Shown here one piece after another: positions 1-8,516 of a stretch of 64,000 nt of DNA; the first letter of the stretch is position 1, and each line of letters opens with the position of its first letter. The DNA comes from a virus: the IMG/VR virus record IMGVR_UViG_3300012985_000010, positions 1-64,000 of that record, one strand, 5' to 3'. The position numbers were made by a program, and so were the translations under genes. The notes below the pieces were generated by a model, which worked only from the letters and a program-made list of their open reading frames with translations, was not told the DNA's origin and did no database searches.

Positions 1-138
1 ACTTCCAAGGAGTGCGTCGGTACCGTTTGCGTTTCCGTTTACGGCAAGGCCTCCTGATACAGACCAGTTCGTCCTGACATCACAGACAGTAATAGCACTA
101 ACTGCAAAGTCTGCGTTCATGAATTGTGTTGGATACAT
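1..138 (-). CDS. Partial minor tail/fibre protein, N-terminal 46 residues
   Basis: An open frame reads leftward from an ATG that overlaps the stop of the fibre gene before it (TAATG) and runs off the left edge of the window. The visible part starts MYPTQFMNADFAVSAI and is rich in Asn, Gly, Ser and Ala, as in phage fibre and appendage proteins. The coupling and position suggest it is the next tail-fibre component. The family cannot be named from 46 residues. Confidence 0.7.
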   Translation of the reverse strand, partial: MYPTQFMNADFAVSAITVCDVRTNWSVSGGLAVNGNANGTDALLGS

Positions 139-1571
139 TAGCCGACCGTCCAGTTAATGGTAACGGTTACGTTCGTTGGTGGTGTTCCTCCCACAGAACT
201 TGTTACAGCGATTTGGATTACATCATTGGCGCTACCTGTCAGGCCAAGACCTGTAAAGGACTGGACCAGGGCACCGGCGCTTAGGGCCATTGCGCTTCCC
301 ATGTTGGCTGCCGATCCACCAGAAGGCGTCCTGATGATCTGGAAGTTAATAGGTGAGGCAGACGCGTTTGTGGCACAGGCGACTGAAATGCTGTTGATTG
401 TATACGCCTGGTCGATTGGTAGCCTTGCTGCGTATGTCTTCTGCGCCAGCGTTGCAATACCACCCAGGGTGACCACACTCTTTGCCTTACGAGCATCTGT
501 AAGACGAGAGTCGCTACCCTTTACAACCTGAACGCTAGAAGCGTCACCACTTGGCGGTACGTCTAGTGGAGAGGCCGTACCAAGCGTTGGCTTTGAAAGA
601 AGGTCTGCGTAAAGACCACTGGTTGCAACCGTTGCAAACGTTGGCTTTCCTGTCAGTGAGCCCCAGGTACCATCGAATAGCGTTGGCTTTCCTGTAAGGT
701 CATTGTAAACGCCTGTCGTTGCGACCAGTGCGAACGTTGGCTTGCCGGTCAGAGAGCCCCATGTTCCGTCGAACAATGCTGGCTTTCCTAGAAGGTCGTT
801 GTACTGACCAGTTGAGGCCACTGTAGCAAACGTTGGCTTGCTCGTCAGGTCATTGTACGAACCTGAGAACGCCACTGTTGCTAGCGCCGAGATATTTGCC
901 TTGCCGTCCAGGGCGCTCTGTAGTCCAACAACGTCAGCAATCGCGTGTGTGTGAACCGTGGCAGCCTTACCGTTTAGGAGATTGATAATCGTGGTCGAGA
1001 AGTTCGGGTCAGCGCCAAGGGCGTCTGAGATTTCCTTTAGTGTGTCAAGGACTCCCGGTGCGCCATTGATTAGGGCTGCAAACTTCGCGTCGACCCATGA
1101 CTTACGAGTAAGTTCGTTTCCACCGATTGGGTCTGCTCCATATAGAGGGGCTGCGGTGAAGGTCTTTGTACCGGTGATCGTTTCAGTACCGGCCAAATGG
1201 ACCAGAAGGGCTCCATCTGGGATGGCGGCAAGGGCTGTGTCCAGACCGTTAATCTCTTCGATCTCGTGGTTGTGGACAAGGTTCGCCTTACCATCGAGGC
1301 TACCCTGTAGTCCGGTTACGTCAGAAATGGAATGTGCGTGGTCCAGTGGAGCCTTTGCGTCCAGGGCTGCCTGTAGTCCACTAATACTACCAACGCCGTG
1401 TCCGTGGGAGACCGGCGATGCGCCTACGTCAACGTAGTCAATTTGTACGATGCCGACCTGTCCGTTAACGCTGGAAACACCAGCGGCACCTAGGGTGGCC
1501 GATGGGGTCTGTACTCGAAGGACCGAGTTCGTTTCCTTGATAATTACGCGTACTACGTCAGGAGCAGCCAC
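138..1571 (-). CDS. Tail fibre protein with internal repeats
   Basis: A 477-residue protein with a GTG start directly after the TAA of the upstream gene. The N-terminal half has repeats of the form HxHxIxDVxGLQxxLDGKA, typical of trimeric phage tail fibres. The middle has tandem units of about 34 residues built on YNDLxGKP, LFDGTWGSLTGKPTFA and VAxxG, also visible as DNA repeats. A beta-rich C-terminal part follows. It most likely forms an elongated fibre that touches the host surface. It is co-transcribed with the BppU-like gene and the partial gene on either side. The receptor is not predictable. Confidence 0.75.
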   Translation of the reverse strand: MAAPDVVRVIIKETNSVLRVQTPSATLGAAGVSSVNGQVGIVQIDYVDVGASPVSHGHGVGSISGLQAALDAKAPLDHAHSISDVTGLQGSLDGKANLVHNHEIEEINGLDTALAAIPDGALLVHLAGTETITGTKTFTAAPLYGADPIGGNELTRKSWVDAKFAALINGAPGVLDTLKEISDALGADPNFSTTIINLLNGKAATVHTHAIADVVGLQSALDGKANISALATVAFSGSYNDLTSKPTFATVASTGQYNDLLGKPALFDGTWGSLTGKPTFALVATTGVYNDLTGKPTLFDGTWGSLTGKPTFATVATSGLYADLLSKPTLGTASPLDVPPSGDASSVQVVKGSDSRLTDARKAKSVVTLGGIATLAQKTYAARLPIDQAYTINSISVACATNASASPINFQIIRTPSGGSAANMGSAMALSAGALVQSFTGLGLTGSANDVIQIAVTSSVGGTPPTNVTVTINWTVG

Positions 1572-1916
1572 TTAGACAGTTACACCCTTTCTCAGGGCCA
1601 CGGTACCATAGATAATCGTGTCCAGTTCATTTGTAGGCCATGTGATGACAACGTCGTATTCTCCACGACTGAATGTCCAGTTAGCGGTCTCGGTCTCGGG
1701 GATGTAAACAGACCAAACGCCATTAGCGGCATCCAGCGTAAAGCCGTTGCCGTTCGTCCATGTTCCATAAAGAGTGCTTCCACCCTGCTTATTCCTGATC
1801 TGCATTTTGAACTGGCAGCCGGTCAGGTCCTTAGGTAGACCTTCCTCATCGAGCCACTGGCTTTCAAGCCTGAACCCGACATTCTGCCTGATCTCGATGT
1901 CCTTCCTTACGGCCAT
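1572..1916 (-). CDS. BppU-like baseplate/fibre adaptor
   Basis: A 114-residue protein beginning with an ATG behind a GGAGGG ribosome site. Its all-beta pattern (IEIRQNVGFRLESQWLDEEG, then IRNKQGG, then YDVVITWP) resembles the N-terminal domain of BppU-type baseplate proteins, which anchors receptor-binding proteins. It is the first gene of a short fibre operon with its own promoter and is followed without a gap by the repeat fibre. The role in attaching the fibre is inferred from fold-like pattern and position. Confidence 0.55.
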   Translation of the reverse strand: MAVRKDIEIRQNVGFRLESQWLDEEGLPKDLTGCQFKMQIRNKQGGSTLYGTWTNGNGFTLDAANGVWSVYIPETETANWTFSRGEYDVVITWPTNELDTIIYGTVALRKGVTV

Positions 1917-1945
1917 TGAGCCCTCCAGTTTCTAAGTATACCAAC

Positions 1946-1974
1946 ATTATACCCACGGATCATCCAAAAGGCTA
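1946..1974 (-). promoter_or_regulatory. Candidate promoter for the fibre operon
   Basis: A perfect TATAAT lies at 1946-1951 on the minus strand, 17 bases from a weak TAGCCT -35. It sits in the only real gap between terminase and the fibre genes, about 30 bases before the BppU-like start. Confidence 0.55.
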
Positions 1975-3786
1975 AATTACGAAAGGCTTGAAGTATTCTT
2001 GGAGTGAGTCGGGCATTTCGGCCTTTGGTGCGTCAGTAACCTTGCCTGGTCGGGTATCCTCTGACCGGGCCTTGTCACGAGAGTCCATTTGAGTAGCCTT
2101 GTACGACCAGACCTTGATTTCACCGTTGTAATCCTTAGGGGTGAGAGCGATGGCATTGTAAATGGCCCCACAGGCTGCGTCGGAAAGGTCCTTTCCACCG
2201 GAACGAGGGTGGTCGACCTTATCCCTGATGATTTGCAGTCGCAGCAACTCGTCAATTAGAATCTTGATCATGGGACCATTGACCCTTTCTTCGTTTACAG
2301 CAATCTGGAAATCGTCGTAATGCTTCTTGGCTACAGACAGAATCTCTGTTGAAATGCCGTACTGCTCTAGTTCACCCATGATCTGGTGAGAGTTCCAGCG
2401 GTCGAACGTGGCCTTTGCAATGCGGAAGCCACGACGCTTCAATTCAATGATGTAGTCTCGTACGTCATCGAATTCGACAGACTTATCTGATGTGGGGGTC
2501 CACCATCTAACGGCATCGACCTGAATAATTGGCTGGTAGGAACTGATACCTCCGTACTGGACGTTTACCCATTCGCTGACGTGAGCGAGCGCGACGGCAC
2601 AGCGGTCGTGCTTCTGGGCAAGGTCGACGTGAATGAAGTAAGGCGTGTCATCGTCCACAGGCTTAAAGTCCTTGTGGAAGACACCTCCGGCATCAACCAT
2701 GAGCGGCATAAGCCTGAAGGCATTTTCTACCTTTTCTCGTGACTTGAAGAAGGCGTCTACGGCCTCGGGTGGCATACATGCGAAACGAGACAGAGAGTCA
2801 ATTGGATCGTTCATGAAAGCGATCTTGAAGTCTTCGATCTGTCTGGTTGGGTTGACCTCCCAGGTAGGACGCTTTAGTGCGAATACGCCAGGGTACTCGT
2901 ACGCAATGATATCGTCCTCTTCCCACTTAATGGTGAACGTGTTGTTAGGCTCGTTCTCATCCAGAAGGGGGTTAATGATGAATGTGTGCTCGCGGATATG
3001 AGTGACCTTCTCAGCGATTACCGCCTCGTACCTTTCGGTAATGAAGTCACCCTTGAAACGAGGGAAGGACAGTAGGAGTAGTTTTCCTACGTCGGGGAAT
3101 CGTGAGTCTACCGAGGCGCGGTACATCTTGTAGATGGCGTCAGCGGTCTTGGCCTGGTCGTTACCGCTCGTGGACTCCATAGCGAAACCGGAGATTTCGT
3201 CGAGGATGACCAGGATAACGTTATATCCTTCCCAGGACTCACGCTGGGAGTGACCGGAGTGGACTGTGATGGCGTTGTCAAATTTAACAGCGTCCGAGGT
3301 GTTGGTGTACTTACCCAGGAACCACGGACTGTTTTCGATACGGCTGAGGAATCCCTTGAAGAAAACGTTCTTGGCCTGCTGGGAGTTGATAGCAATGTTG
3401 ATAATGTCAATTGCGTCTCCCGCTGGCTTACCGAAATACTTAGCAGGGTCCTTCAAGCAAAGGAGTAGGTACACAAGATATGCACAGGCGACGGTTGAGG
3501 AGAAGTCCTTACCGGACCCCTTTCCAAGCATCATGATAACCTCGTTGACCGTGGTATTCCAACGCTCAGTACCCTTTTCCTCACCGTACAACTTGATCAG
3601 GGTATGCTTCTTGTAAATCTGAGTAGCAGCACGAATGATCTGGTACTGGTATTCAGACAGAGGAACGGAGCCTAGGTACTTATCGGAGGTAACGAACTCC
3701 TCAACGTCTACCGGCATTTCCTCGAACTCTGACTCATCGAACATTTCGAAGAAGTCATCGAAGTTCAGATTACTGGTGCTATCCAA
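1972..3786 (-). CDS. terL: Terminase large subunit
   Basis: A 604-residue packaging motor and nuclease. The N-terminal ATPase has a Walker A-like MLGKGSGKD (about residue 87) and a Walker B ILVILDEIS. The C-terminal RNase H-like nuclease shows its acidic residues in FIHVDLAQKHDRCAVAL, ATFDRWN and DLSDAACGA. It overlaps the small-subunit candidate by 8 bases. It would cut concatemers and pump DNA into proheads through the portal, whose gene lies about 40 kb away on the same strand. The length is normal for the family. Confidence 0.93.
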   Translation of the reverse strand: MDSTSNLNFDDFFEMFDESEFEEMPVDVEEFVTSDKYLGSVPLSEYQYQIIRAATQIYKKHTLIKLYGEEKGTERWNTTVNEVIMMLGKGSGKDFSSTVACAYLVYLLLCLKDPAKYFGKPAGDAIDIINIAINSQQAKNVFFKGFLSRIENSPWFLGKYTNTSDAVKFDNAITVHSGHSQRESWEGYNVILVILDEISGFAMESTSGNDQAKTADAIYKMYRASVDSRFPDVGKLLLLSFPRFKGDFITERYEAVIAEKVTHIREHTFIINPLLDENEPNNTFTIKWEEDDIIAYEYPGVFALKRPTWEVNPTRQIEDFKIAFMNDPIDSLSRFACMPPEAVDAFFKSREKVENAFRLMPLMVDAGGVFHKDFKPVDDDTPYFIHVDLAQKHDRCAVALAHVSEWVNVQYGGISSYQPIIQVDAVRWWTPTSDKSVEFDDVRDYIIELKRRGFRIAKATFDRWNSHQIMGELEQYGISTEILSVAKKHYDDFQIAVNEERVNGPMIKILIDELLRLQIIRDKVDHPRSGGKDLSDAACGAIYNAIALTPKDYNGEIKVWSYKATQMDSRDKARSEDTRPGKVTDAPKAEMPDSLQEYFKPFVI

Positions 3787-4294
3787 TGGTCTCTACATTG
3801 CCACTGAACTTGGCAAGTTCCTTTGCTGCCGCTGCCCTGCAATTAGGACAAACTATATTTCTAATGATGTTGGCTAGGATTTCCTGCTTGCGCTCGGTCT
3901 CTAGCATCTGCTGGGCGAGTTCAGCGTTTTCCAGCATTCCGGCCTTGTGGAGCATATCTACTCTGCGTGTCTCTGAGTCCATAGCCAGTTTCAAGGCTCC
4001 TGTCTGACCCTTTAGGTCACCGTCATTACCGGCCTTCTCTGCAATCTCCCATGCCTCCTGCTTAATCAGGGCGTAGTGATTGTCAGCCTCGAATACAGCG
4101 TCCTGGGCCTTTAGGGCAGCGTAATCTCCGTGGGACAATGATGTCTTCCACGATTCGATATACTCCTTGGTTGTAGCGTATGGGAGTTCCATTTCCTTCG
4201 AGATACGCCTAAGGCTTTGCCCCTTTAGGTACCTCGTACCAACATCGGCCATGACTGCTACCGACGCTGAGATTGGCTCTAACTCAGTTGACAC
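3779..4294 (-). CDS. Probable terminase small subunit (HTH protein)
   Basis: A 171-residue protein directly upstream of and overlapping terL. The N-terminal part carries a helix-turn-helix (SLRRISKEMELPYATTKEYI), followed by a long helical region suited to oligomerisation, and a C-terminal VCPNCRAAAAKELAKF with a CxxC pair. The DNA-binding domain, oligomerisation helices and position fit the terminase small subunit, which recognises phage DNA. The assignment rests on context more than on sequence family. Confidence 0.65.
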   Translation of the reverse strand: MSTELEPISASVAVMADVGTRYLKGQSLRRISKEMELPYATTKEYIESWKTSLSHGDYAALKAQDAVFEADNHYALIKQEAWEIAEKAGNDGDLKGQTGALKLAMDSETRRVDMLHKAGMLENAELAQQMLETERKQEILANIIRNIVCPNCRAAAAKELAKFSGNVETIG

Positions 4295-4592
4295 GCTTTC
4301 GTCTACTCCTCTTTGGCCTTACAACAGCGGAGACTCGATCCACATAGAACGACCTGCAAAAGCCGGTGTCCGTCATGCAATCTACCCACTGCTTGTTCAG
4401 CGACAGGTTATGAACTAGGCACTTGAATACAAACTGCCCTCGAACGTTCTTTATCTTGATTTTGTCGCCTGGCTTAATTATATCAGACTTGAAAGGCATT
4501 TCATAGTACAAGACGATCTGGGACTGCGAAGCACTGTAAGGGTCGGCCTTCTCACCCTTAAACGCCTTGCGCTTTGTCATCCCTGCTGCCAT
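4284..4592 (-). CDS. Hypothetical basic protein near terminase
   Basis: A 102-residue protein. The start used is the ATG in a TAATG overlap with the preceding zinc-ribbon gene, not an earlier in-frame ATG that would lie inside that gene. Sequence such as IKPGDKIKIKNVRGQFVF suggests a small beta-barrel. The C-terminus is strongly basic (RPKRSRRKR), so nucleic-acid contact is plausible. The family was not recognised. It overlaps the terminase small-subunit gene by 9 bases. Confidence 0.6.
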   Translation of the reverse strand: MAAGMTKRKAFKGEKADPYSASQSQIVLYYEMPFKSDIIKPGDKIKIKNVRGQFVFKCLVHNLSLNKQWVDCMTDTGFCRSFYVDRVSAVVRPKRSRRKRVN

Positions 4593-4762
4593 TACGAATA
4601 CTTCCGTCCTGTAGTCGGACTCCATACGAGTCCGGGTGCCTTAATTACTCTGATCCTGTTTGCTCCGCAGTCGCATTCAACCGGGTCATCAATCTCGGAA
4701 AACTTCCTGATGATGTCACCCTCTTCATTGCACTCGGGGCACTTGTAGTTATAGATAGGCAT
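4592..4762 (-). CDS. FmdB-like zinc-ribbon protein
   Basis: A 56-residue protein starting MPIYNYKCPECN, the hallmark start of FmdB-type zinc ribbons. The second pair is ECDCG, so the Cys pairs are CPEC and CDC. The ATG at 4762 is preferred over an upstream in-frame ATG because it matches the family start and has an AGGGTGG ribosome site. It overlaps the P-loop gene by 14 bases. The function in phages is unknown, possibly transcription-related or DNA-binding. Confidence 0.75.
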   Translation of the reverse strand: MPIYNYKCPECNEEGDIIRKFSEIDDPVECDCGANRIRVIKAPGLVWSPTTGRKYS

Positions 4763-5309
4763 TGAACCATTCCACCCTTTCTTCAACCGATCCAGCAGGG
4801 ACCTCTCGGGCCCAAGGGCAGATACGCTTGACGTAATGTCTTACCAAATTGTCGACCTCTGTCTGATACTGTACGTCGGTGTCTCGAATACCGTCGTCTT
4901 CCAGCCCAATAATTGGGGGGAAGTACAGTAGCCTATCATACTTACGAATCCTCTGACGTACCAAGTCCTCTGTGATCTGCTGGTACAACTCGTCTACCGG
5001 CGCTGGGCTCCAAACGTGGCGGCGCTGGTATTCGTTGTAGGCCAGACTGTCCAGGGGCGTACGATCCGTGATGACATTCCTGTACTGCTCCAACGCCGTG
5101 TCCTCGGCAACAGCCCTGCCGAATAGCGTGAGCATTTGAGAGAGCCTGTCAGCACCCTGATTCAGGTCAAGGCCAGCAGCCCAGACCTTACGGCTAATAC
5201 TTGACACGGCATGGAAGCCACTGTGACATCCTTCCTTCTGTGCCTCAACAAAGGCGTTTACAAAGGTGGTCTTGCCCGTGCTGTGCGAGCCGATACATCC
5301 GATAAGCAT
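4749..5309 (-). CDS. P-loop NTPase, nucleotide/cofactor kinase-like
   Basis: A 186-residue protein with a clear P-loop (GCIGSHSTGKTTF) at the N-terminus, as in NadR-type ribosylnicotinamide kinase and related AAA_28 proteins. ITDRTPLDSLAYNEY looks like the substrate/Walker B region. The start is the ATG overlapping the glycosyltransferase stop, which places the P-loop about 8 residues from the N-terminus as expected. It may phosphorylate a nucleotide or cofactor precursor; the substrate is not predictable. Confidence 0.7.
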   Translation of the reverse strand: MLIGCIGSHSTGKTTFVNAFVEAQKEGCHSGFHAVSSISRKVWAAGLDLNQGADRLSQMLTLFGRAVAEDTALEQYRNVITDRTPLDSLAYNEYQRRHVWSPAPVDELYQQITEDLVRQRIRKYDRLLYFPPIIGLEDDGIRDTDVQYQTEVDNLVRHYVKRICPWAREVPAGSVEERVEWFNAYL

Positions 5310-5989
5310 TAGTATTTCTCCGTATTGTGAATAGTAGTTGGGCTGTCCCAATCGTAATTTACTGGCAGGTAGTTCTGGTGCGAGGTTGCAAATGCGTCGA
5401 TCCACACATTGTTTGCGAGGTCCATGACGAAAATGTCAATCGGTCCAGAGATACCGTACTTCTCAGTGTACCCTAGAATCTTTCTTGCGCCTTCTGGCGT
5501 ATACATGATAGTCACGAAGCAGTAGGACTGGTAGTTTCTAACCACGACATTGTTTTGCTCGATACCGGCGTACGCCATTGGTGAGTTAGGGAACTGACAA
5601 TCGTGTGGCGTGTAAAGGGAAACTAGGTCCCATTCCTCAGGCAGGTACTTCATAATCAGTTCCATGTTCTCATCGAACTGTGGACGGATGATTGCGTCGT
5701 CCTCGAACACGATGACCGGCTCTGACTGCTCAGAGATAGCACGGTAGGCTCGGAGGTTGGACAACCAAACGCCCAACTCACCCTTCTTCATCATGTAAGC
5801 CCAATTGTAGAACAGGGGGTGCCCGTTCTCGAAAACCTCAGGGAATTCTGCACGGGCCTCTAAGACCTGTGCCTCGTCGCTACCATTAACGCAGTCAATG
5901 ACGATCTCGTTGTCTGGACCTAGGGTATTCCTAATCAGGTCCTTCTGCCAGGCACGGTCATCATTGATGCTGATGATTATGTACTTCAC
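5309..5989 (-). CDS. Glycosyltransferase family 25-like
   Basis: A 226-residue protein with the GT25 (LPS/collagen-type) features ELGVWLSNLRAY and the metal-binding VIVFEDDAII. It has a GTG start overlapping the TGA of a small HTH gene (GTGA). It would transfer a sugar from a nucleotide-sugar to a protein, glycan or nucleic acid. Being next to terminase and replication genes rather than cell-wall genes, DNA or virion modification is possible, but the acceptor cannot be deduced. Confidence 0.75.
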   Translation of the reverse strand: MKYIIISINDDRAWQKDLIRNTLGPDNEIVIDCVNGSDEAQVLEARAEFPEVFENGHPLFYNWAYMMKKGELGVWLSNLRAYRAISEQSEPVIVFEDDAIIRPQFDENMELIMKYLPEEWDLVSLYTPHDCQFPNSPMAYAGIEQNNVVVRNYQSYCFVTIMYTPEGARKILGYTEKYGISGPIDIFVMDLANNVWIDAFATSHQNYLPVNYDWDSPTTIHNTEKY

Positions 5990-6129
5990 TTTCGGATCAG
6001 TCCAAACTTTTCAAGCCAGATGTAGACCTGGCGCTGAGAGCACTTCGCCTCCTTGGCGATCTCAGCAGGAGACTTCTTCTTCTTTAGGTACCGGTCTCGC
6101 ATCCAGGCCTCGTTCTTTTCTAGGCTCAC
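5986..6129 (-). CDS. 47-residue helix-turn-helix protein
   Basis: This short gene fills the gap between the RuvC-like and GT25 genes with GTGA overlaps at both ends. The product begins MSLEKNEAWMRDRYLK, and its C-terminal half is a compact helix-turn-helix (SPAEIAKEAKCSQRQVYIWL). It resembles resolvase or transposase-type recognition domains on its own. It could be a tiny regulator or a DNA-recognition subunit for its translationally coupled neighbours. The exact role is unknown. Confidence 0.75.
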   Translation of the reverse strand: MSLEKNEAWMRDRYLKKKKSPAEIAKEAKCSQRQVYIWLEKFGLIRK

Positions 6130-6695
6130 TTTGTCCTCGTCAGTTTGTTTACTGCGTAGAAGGCAAGCCCGAAGGCGTCACCGACGTTATCGTCATCAAG
6201 TTCCAGGTCGTACCTGTCGTTGAAGTAATCCAGCGTCCGCTGCTTGCGGATCAGCCTTCTCTTATTACTGTACCATGAAGCGGACTTCCCTGGGTTATCC
6301 TTAATCAGGGCATCCTTCTCCACCTTGCTGAAATTCTTGTTGCCAATGAAGTTCTGCCACTGCTGCGGGGTAACAGCAATAACCTTGGTATCCTCAGTCA
6401 TCAGGGCAGCCATCGTGGCACCATATACATAGGCCAACTTGATAGCAGCATCGGGACTGTTTACGAACACGGCTGACTCGATAGCCACATAGTCCGGGTC
6501 CATAGCGTCTAGGATTGCCTCAGTCTTTTCCTTAGCGTCACGAATTCTCTCATAGATGTCGGCTCCGTTGAGGTTGTAGATGCCCCACTGAAAAGGCTGA
6601 CCGTCTCTGAAAAGACAGTACGCGATGGCCTTAGTGGATGCGTCGATCCCCAAAACATCTGTTGCTTCGGTCTTCGTGATCTTAGATAGCGCCAA
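6126..6695 (-). CDS. RuvC-like Holliday junction resolvase
   Basis: A 189-residue RNase H-fold nuclease. The catalytic acids appear in order: VLGIDAST (first Asp), VAIESAVF (Glu) and DDNVGDAFGLA (paired Asp). VTPQQWQNF is typical of the RuvC family. It would cleave branched DNA during recombination-dependent replication and before packaging. It is coupled to the HTH gene downstream and overlaps the zinc-finger gene upstream. Confidence 0.85.
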   Translation of the reverse strand: MALSKITKTEATDVLGIDASTKAIAYCLFRDGQPFQWGIYNLNGADIYERIRDAKEKTEAILDAMDPDYVAIESAVFVNSPDAAIKLAYVYGATMAALMTEDTKVIAVTPQQWQNFIGNKNFSKVEKDALIKDNPGKSASWYSNKRRLIRKQRTLDYFNDRYDLELDDDNVGDAFGLAFYAVNKLTRTK

Positions 6696-6975
6696 GGAGG
6701 TACCCCTTTACGTTTTCTGCTACCTGCTTCTTTGTAGGACCGGAGCACTTGTTGCAGTAATCCGCTCCGTTGTATCTGGACAACTTAACTCCACAACTGC
6801 CACAGGCCCGCTCCTTTCCTTGGAGACGGGCCTGCTTGGCGTAGTAGTTAGCCATGATATTTGCATTGGTAGCAATGCGGCAGCATTCGGAAGAGCAATA
6901 CTTCTGATTATGCTTGCGCTTAGTAAACTGGTTAGTACAATCCTGACGGGCACACGTTATAATTTCGGAAGTCAC
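6682..6975 (-). CDS. Zinc-finger/ribbon protein
   Basis: A 97-residue protein with two cysteine clusters, CARQDCTNQF...YCSSECC and CGSCGVKL...YCNKC, consistent with two zinc sites. It overlaps the Cas4-like gene by 4 bases and the RuvC-like gene by 14, so it belongs to the recombination operon. The family is not identified. A nucleic-acid-binding accessory to the neighbouring nucleases is likely. Confidence 0.7.
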   Translation of the reverse strand: MTSEIITCARQDCTNQFTKRKHNQKYCSSECCRIATNANIMANYYAKQARLQGKERACGSCGVKLSRYNGADYCNKCSGPTKKQVAENVKGYLLGAI

Positions 6976-7730
6976 TTTCTCACCTCCAATGGGAGGAGGG
7001 TGACTTCACCTTCACGCCACTTATCGTAACACGGGCGTTGTACCGGACAGTTCTTACATTCTTTCGACTTACGACTTGGGAACGGCCTGTTGGGAATTGT
7101 TTCCCCATCATATGCCGCCCTGACCTCTCTCATCCAGGTGAATAGGTAATCGGCGTACTCTGCGTAATCCGACAACTTCACCTCGACTGGCAGTAGTTCC
7201 TGAGTGTTCTTGTTCTCGTAGAGAACGATTCCCTTGTCAATACCAAGGGCCTTTAGGTACATGAGAATCTGGACTAGGTGGTACGGGGTCACGTTCTTGT
7301 TAGTCTTCCTAAACAAGAAGACCTCCTGTGCGGCGGTCTTGTATTCTCCTACCACCTTTTCACCGGCCCAATCAATGATGAAATCAACAAACCCCCTGAT
7401 TGGGGGGTCTACGAACTTGATTTCCTTTTCGATCTCTACCGGGTGTCCCAACTTCTGGACGATCTCTTCAATCTTGCCGTGGGAGATTGTGCCGTGATGC
7501 ATCTTTGCGACTGCACCGGAGTCGATGTCCTCTTCGAATACTTCACCGCTAAAAGCGATATACCAGTAGCGAGGGCAGGTACCGTGGCTATAGCCTAGCG
7601 AACTAGGGGAAAACGTCTTCTTCTGAGTGAACCCATTGGGTCGCCTCATTCCTAGATACGCTTCGTCAACAGCGGCTACAAAGCCTTTGAGTGTAAACTC
7701 AGGGGTCTCCTGAGTATCTGTGGTTTCCAT
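6972..7730 (-). CDS. Cas4-like PD-(D/E)XK exonuclease
   Basis: A 252-residue RecB-type nuclease. The core motif is GFVDFIIDWAGEKVVGEYKT, containing the Asp and the ExK of PD-(D/E)XK enzymes. Cysteines at CPRYWY (about residue 53) and in the C-terminal CKNCPVQRPC match the iron-sulfur cluster of Cas4/AddB-type nucleases. It probably resects DNA ends for RecA. A TATAAT lies 7 bases before the ATG with no good ribosome site, so the mRNA is probably leaderless. Confidence 0.85.
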   Translation of the reverse strand: METTDTQETPEFTLKGFVAAVDEAYLGMRRPNGFTQKKTFSPSSLGYSHGTCPRYWYIAFSGEVFEEDIDSGAVAKMHHGTISHGKIEEIVQKLGHPVEIEKEIKFVDPPIRGFVDFIIDWAGEKVVGEYKTAAQEVFLFRKTNKNVTPYHLVQILMYLKALGIDKGIVLYENKNTQELLPVEVKLSDYAEYADYLFTWMREVRAAYDGETIPNRPFPSRKSKECKNCPVQRPCYDKWREGEVTLLPLEVRK

Positions 7731-7734
7731 TACC

Positions 7735-8064
7735 CTAATTATACCTTACCAAATACTTTAGTGCATCGACTAGTTTGTCAATATTCTCCCGTGCGGAGTA
7801 GTAAACGTTCTTCTTTTTGTAGTTCTCGGTCCCTGCCGCGCCCTTTTGGAGCGTGGTGTAATACTGGGACAGGAGCCCCATCTTAGCCGAAATGGCCTGT
7901 AGCCTGACGATCAGGATGGGGGCCTTTACTGACAAATGGTCAGCGTTGATGATCAAGTCCACGATAGCCGCTAGGGCCTTGTCCAGATCCTCGTCCTGCA
8001 TGAATTCGGAAATGTCGTTAAACTCGGTTACCTTGCTGATTAGTTCAGCCGTTGTCTCTGACAT
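7735..8064 (-). CDS. Hypothetical helical protein
   Basis: A 109-residue, mostly helical protein (SETTAELISKVTEFNDI at the start, ENIDKLVDALKYLVRYN at the end). It overlaps the upstream gene by 20 bases and sits between RecA-side genes and the Cas4-like nuclease, so a replication or recombination accessory role is plausible. No family recognised. Confidence 0.7.
   Translation of the reverse strand: MSETTAELISKVTEFNDISEFMQDEDLDKALAAIVDLIINADHLSVKAPILIVRLQAISAKMGLLSQYYTTLQKGAAGTENYKKKNVYYSARENIDKLVDALKYLVRYN
7738..7743 (-). promoter_or_regulatory. -10 box of a leaderless promoter
   Basis: TATAAT on the minus strand ends 7 bases before the ATG at 7730. This spacing puts transcription start at or next to the start codon. 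No good -35 is visible. It overlaps the 3' end of the preceding gene. Confidence 0.5.
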
Positions 8065-8347
8065 CTGTCAGTTCCTCCAATACTTCCCACTCGATAATAG
8101 CGAGTCGGATTTTCTTTCCGCCAGCCTCCATGATCACCTTTAGGACCGGAGAGGTGCTGCGGTCGGTACGCATAGCGTCCGTACATACCTTCGCCCACAT
8201 TTCAGGGGTAATTCGGATACCCTTGGGGTACTCCTTATAGTCTACCAGAAATCCGCGCCACTTGGCGTCGCCCTTCTCATAGTCCCCTCGACCTGAGTTT
8301 TTCTGCAAGGAGGCACCGTCCATCTTGGCCTCGCCGCGCTCAGACAT
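8045..8347 (-). CDS. Hypothetical protein in recombination operon
   Basis: A 100-residue protein with an ATG overlapping the stop of the small zinc protein. The N-terminal 25 residues look flexible (LQKNSGRGDYEKGDAKWRGF), followed by a compact domain with KGIRITPEMWAKVCTDAMR and KKIRLAIIEWEVLEEL. I do not recognise the family. Its tight overlap with neighbours on both sides supports a real gene. Confidence 0.7.
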   Translation of the reverse strand: MSERGEAKMDGASLQKNSGRGDYEKGDAKWRGFLVDYKEYPKGIRITPEMWAKVCTDAMRTDRSTSPVLKVIMEAGGKKIRLAIIEWEVLEELTDVRDNG

Positions 8348-8516
8348 CGAAATTCCACCTTACCTTAGTCTCGTGCGTTTTAGAGCACTTTAGGATTAGG
8401 AAGCCCTCTTTGACGTGCCCCGAAGTGATCTCTTCGTCGCACTCAGCGCAGCGTCCATTAACAGCAATAGCGTCTTCATCTTTACCCTCTCCGAGGAATT
8501 CCTTAAATCTTTTCAT
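8340..8516 (-). CDS. 58-residue zinc-binding protein
   Basis: A small gene that starts inside the end of recA (14-base overlap) and ends overlapping the next ATG. The product has CAECDEEI and a later Cys and His (LKCSKTHET), giving a likely single zinc knuckle. It begins MKRFKEFLGEGKDED. It reads as a one-domain zinc protein in the recombination operon with unknown partner. Confidence 0.7.
   Translation of the reverse strand: MKRFKEFLGEGKDEDAIAVNGRCAECDEEITSGHVKEGFLILKCSKTHETKVRWNFDV

Noticed and set aside
600-870. Regular repeats resembling a CRISPR array
   Set aside because: They are in-frame repeats of the tail-fibre protein with no unique spacers or cas genes. The Cas4-like gene alone is a phage recombination nuclease.
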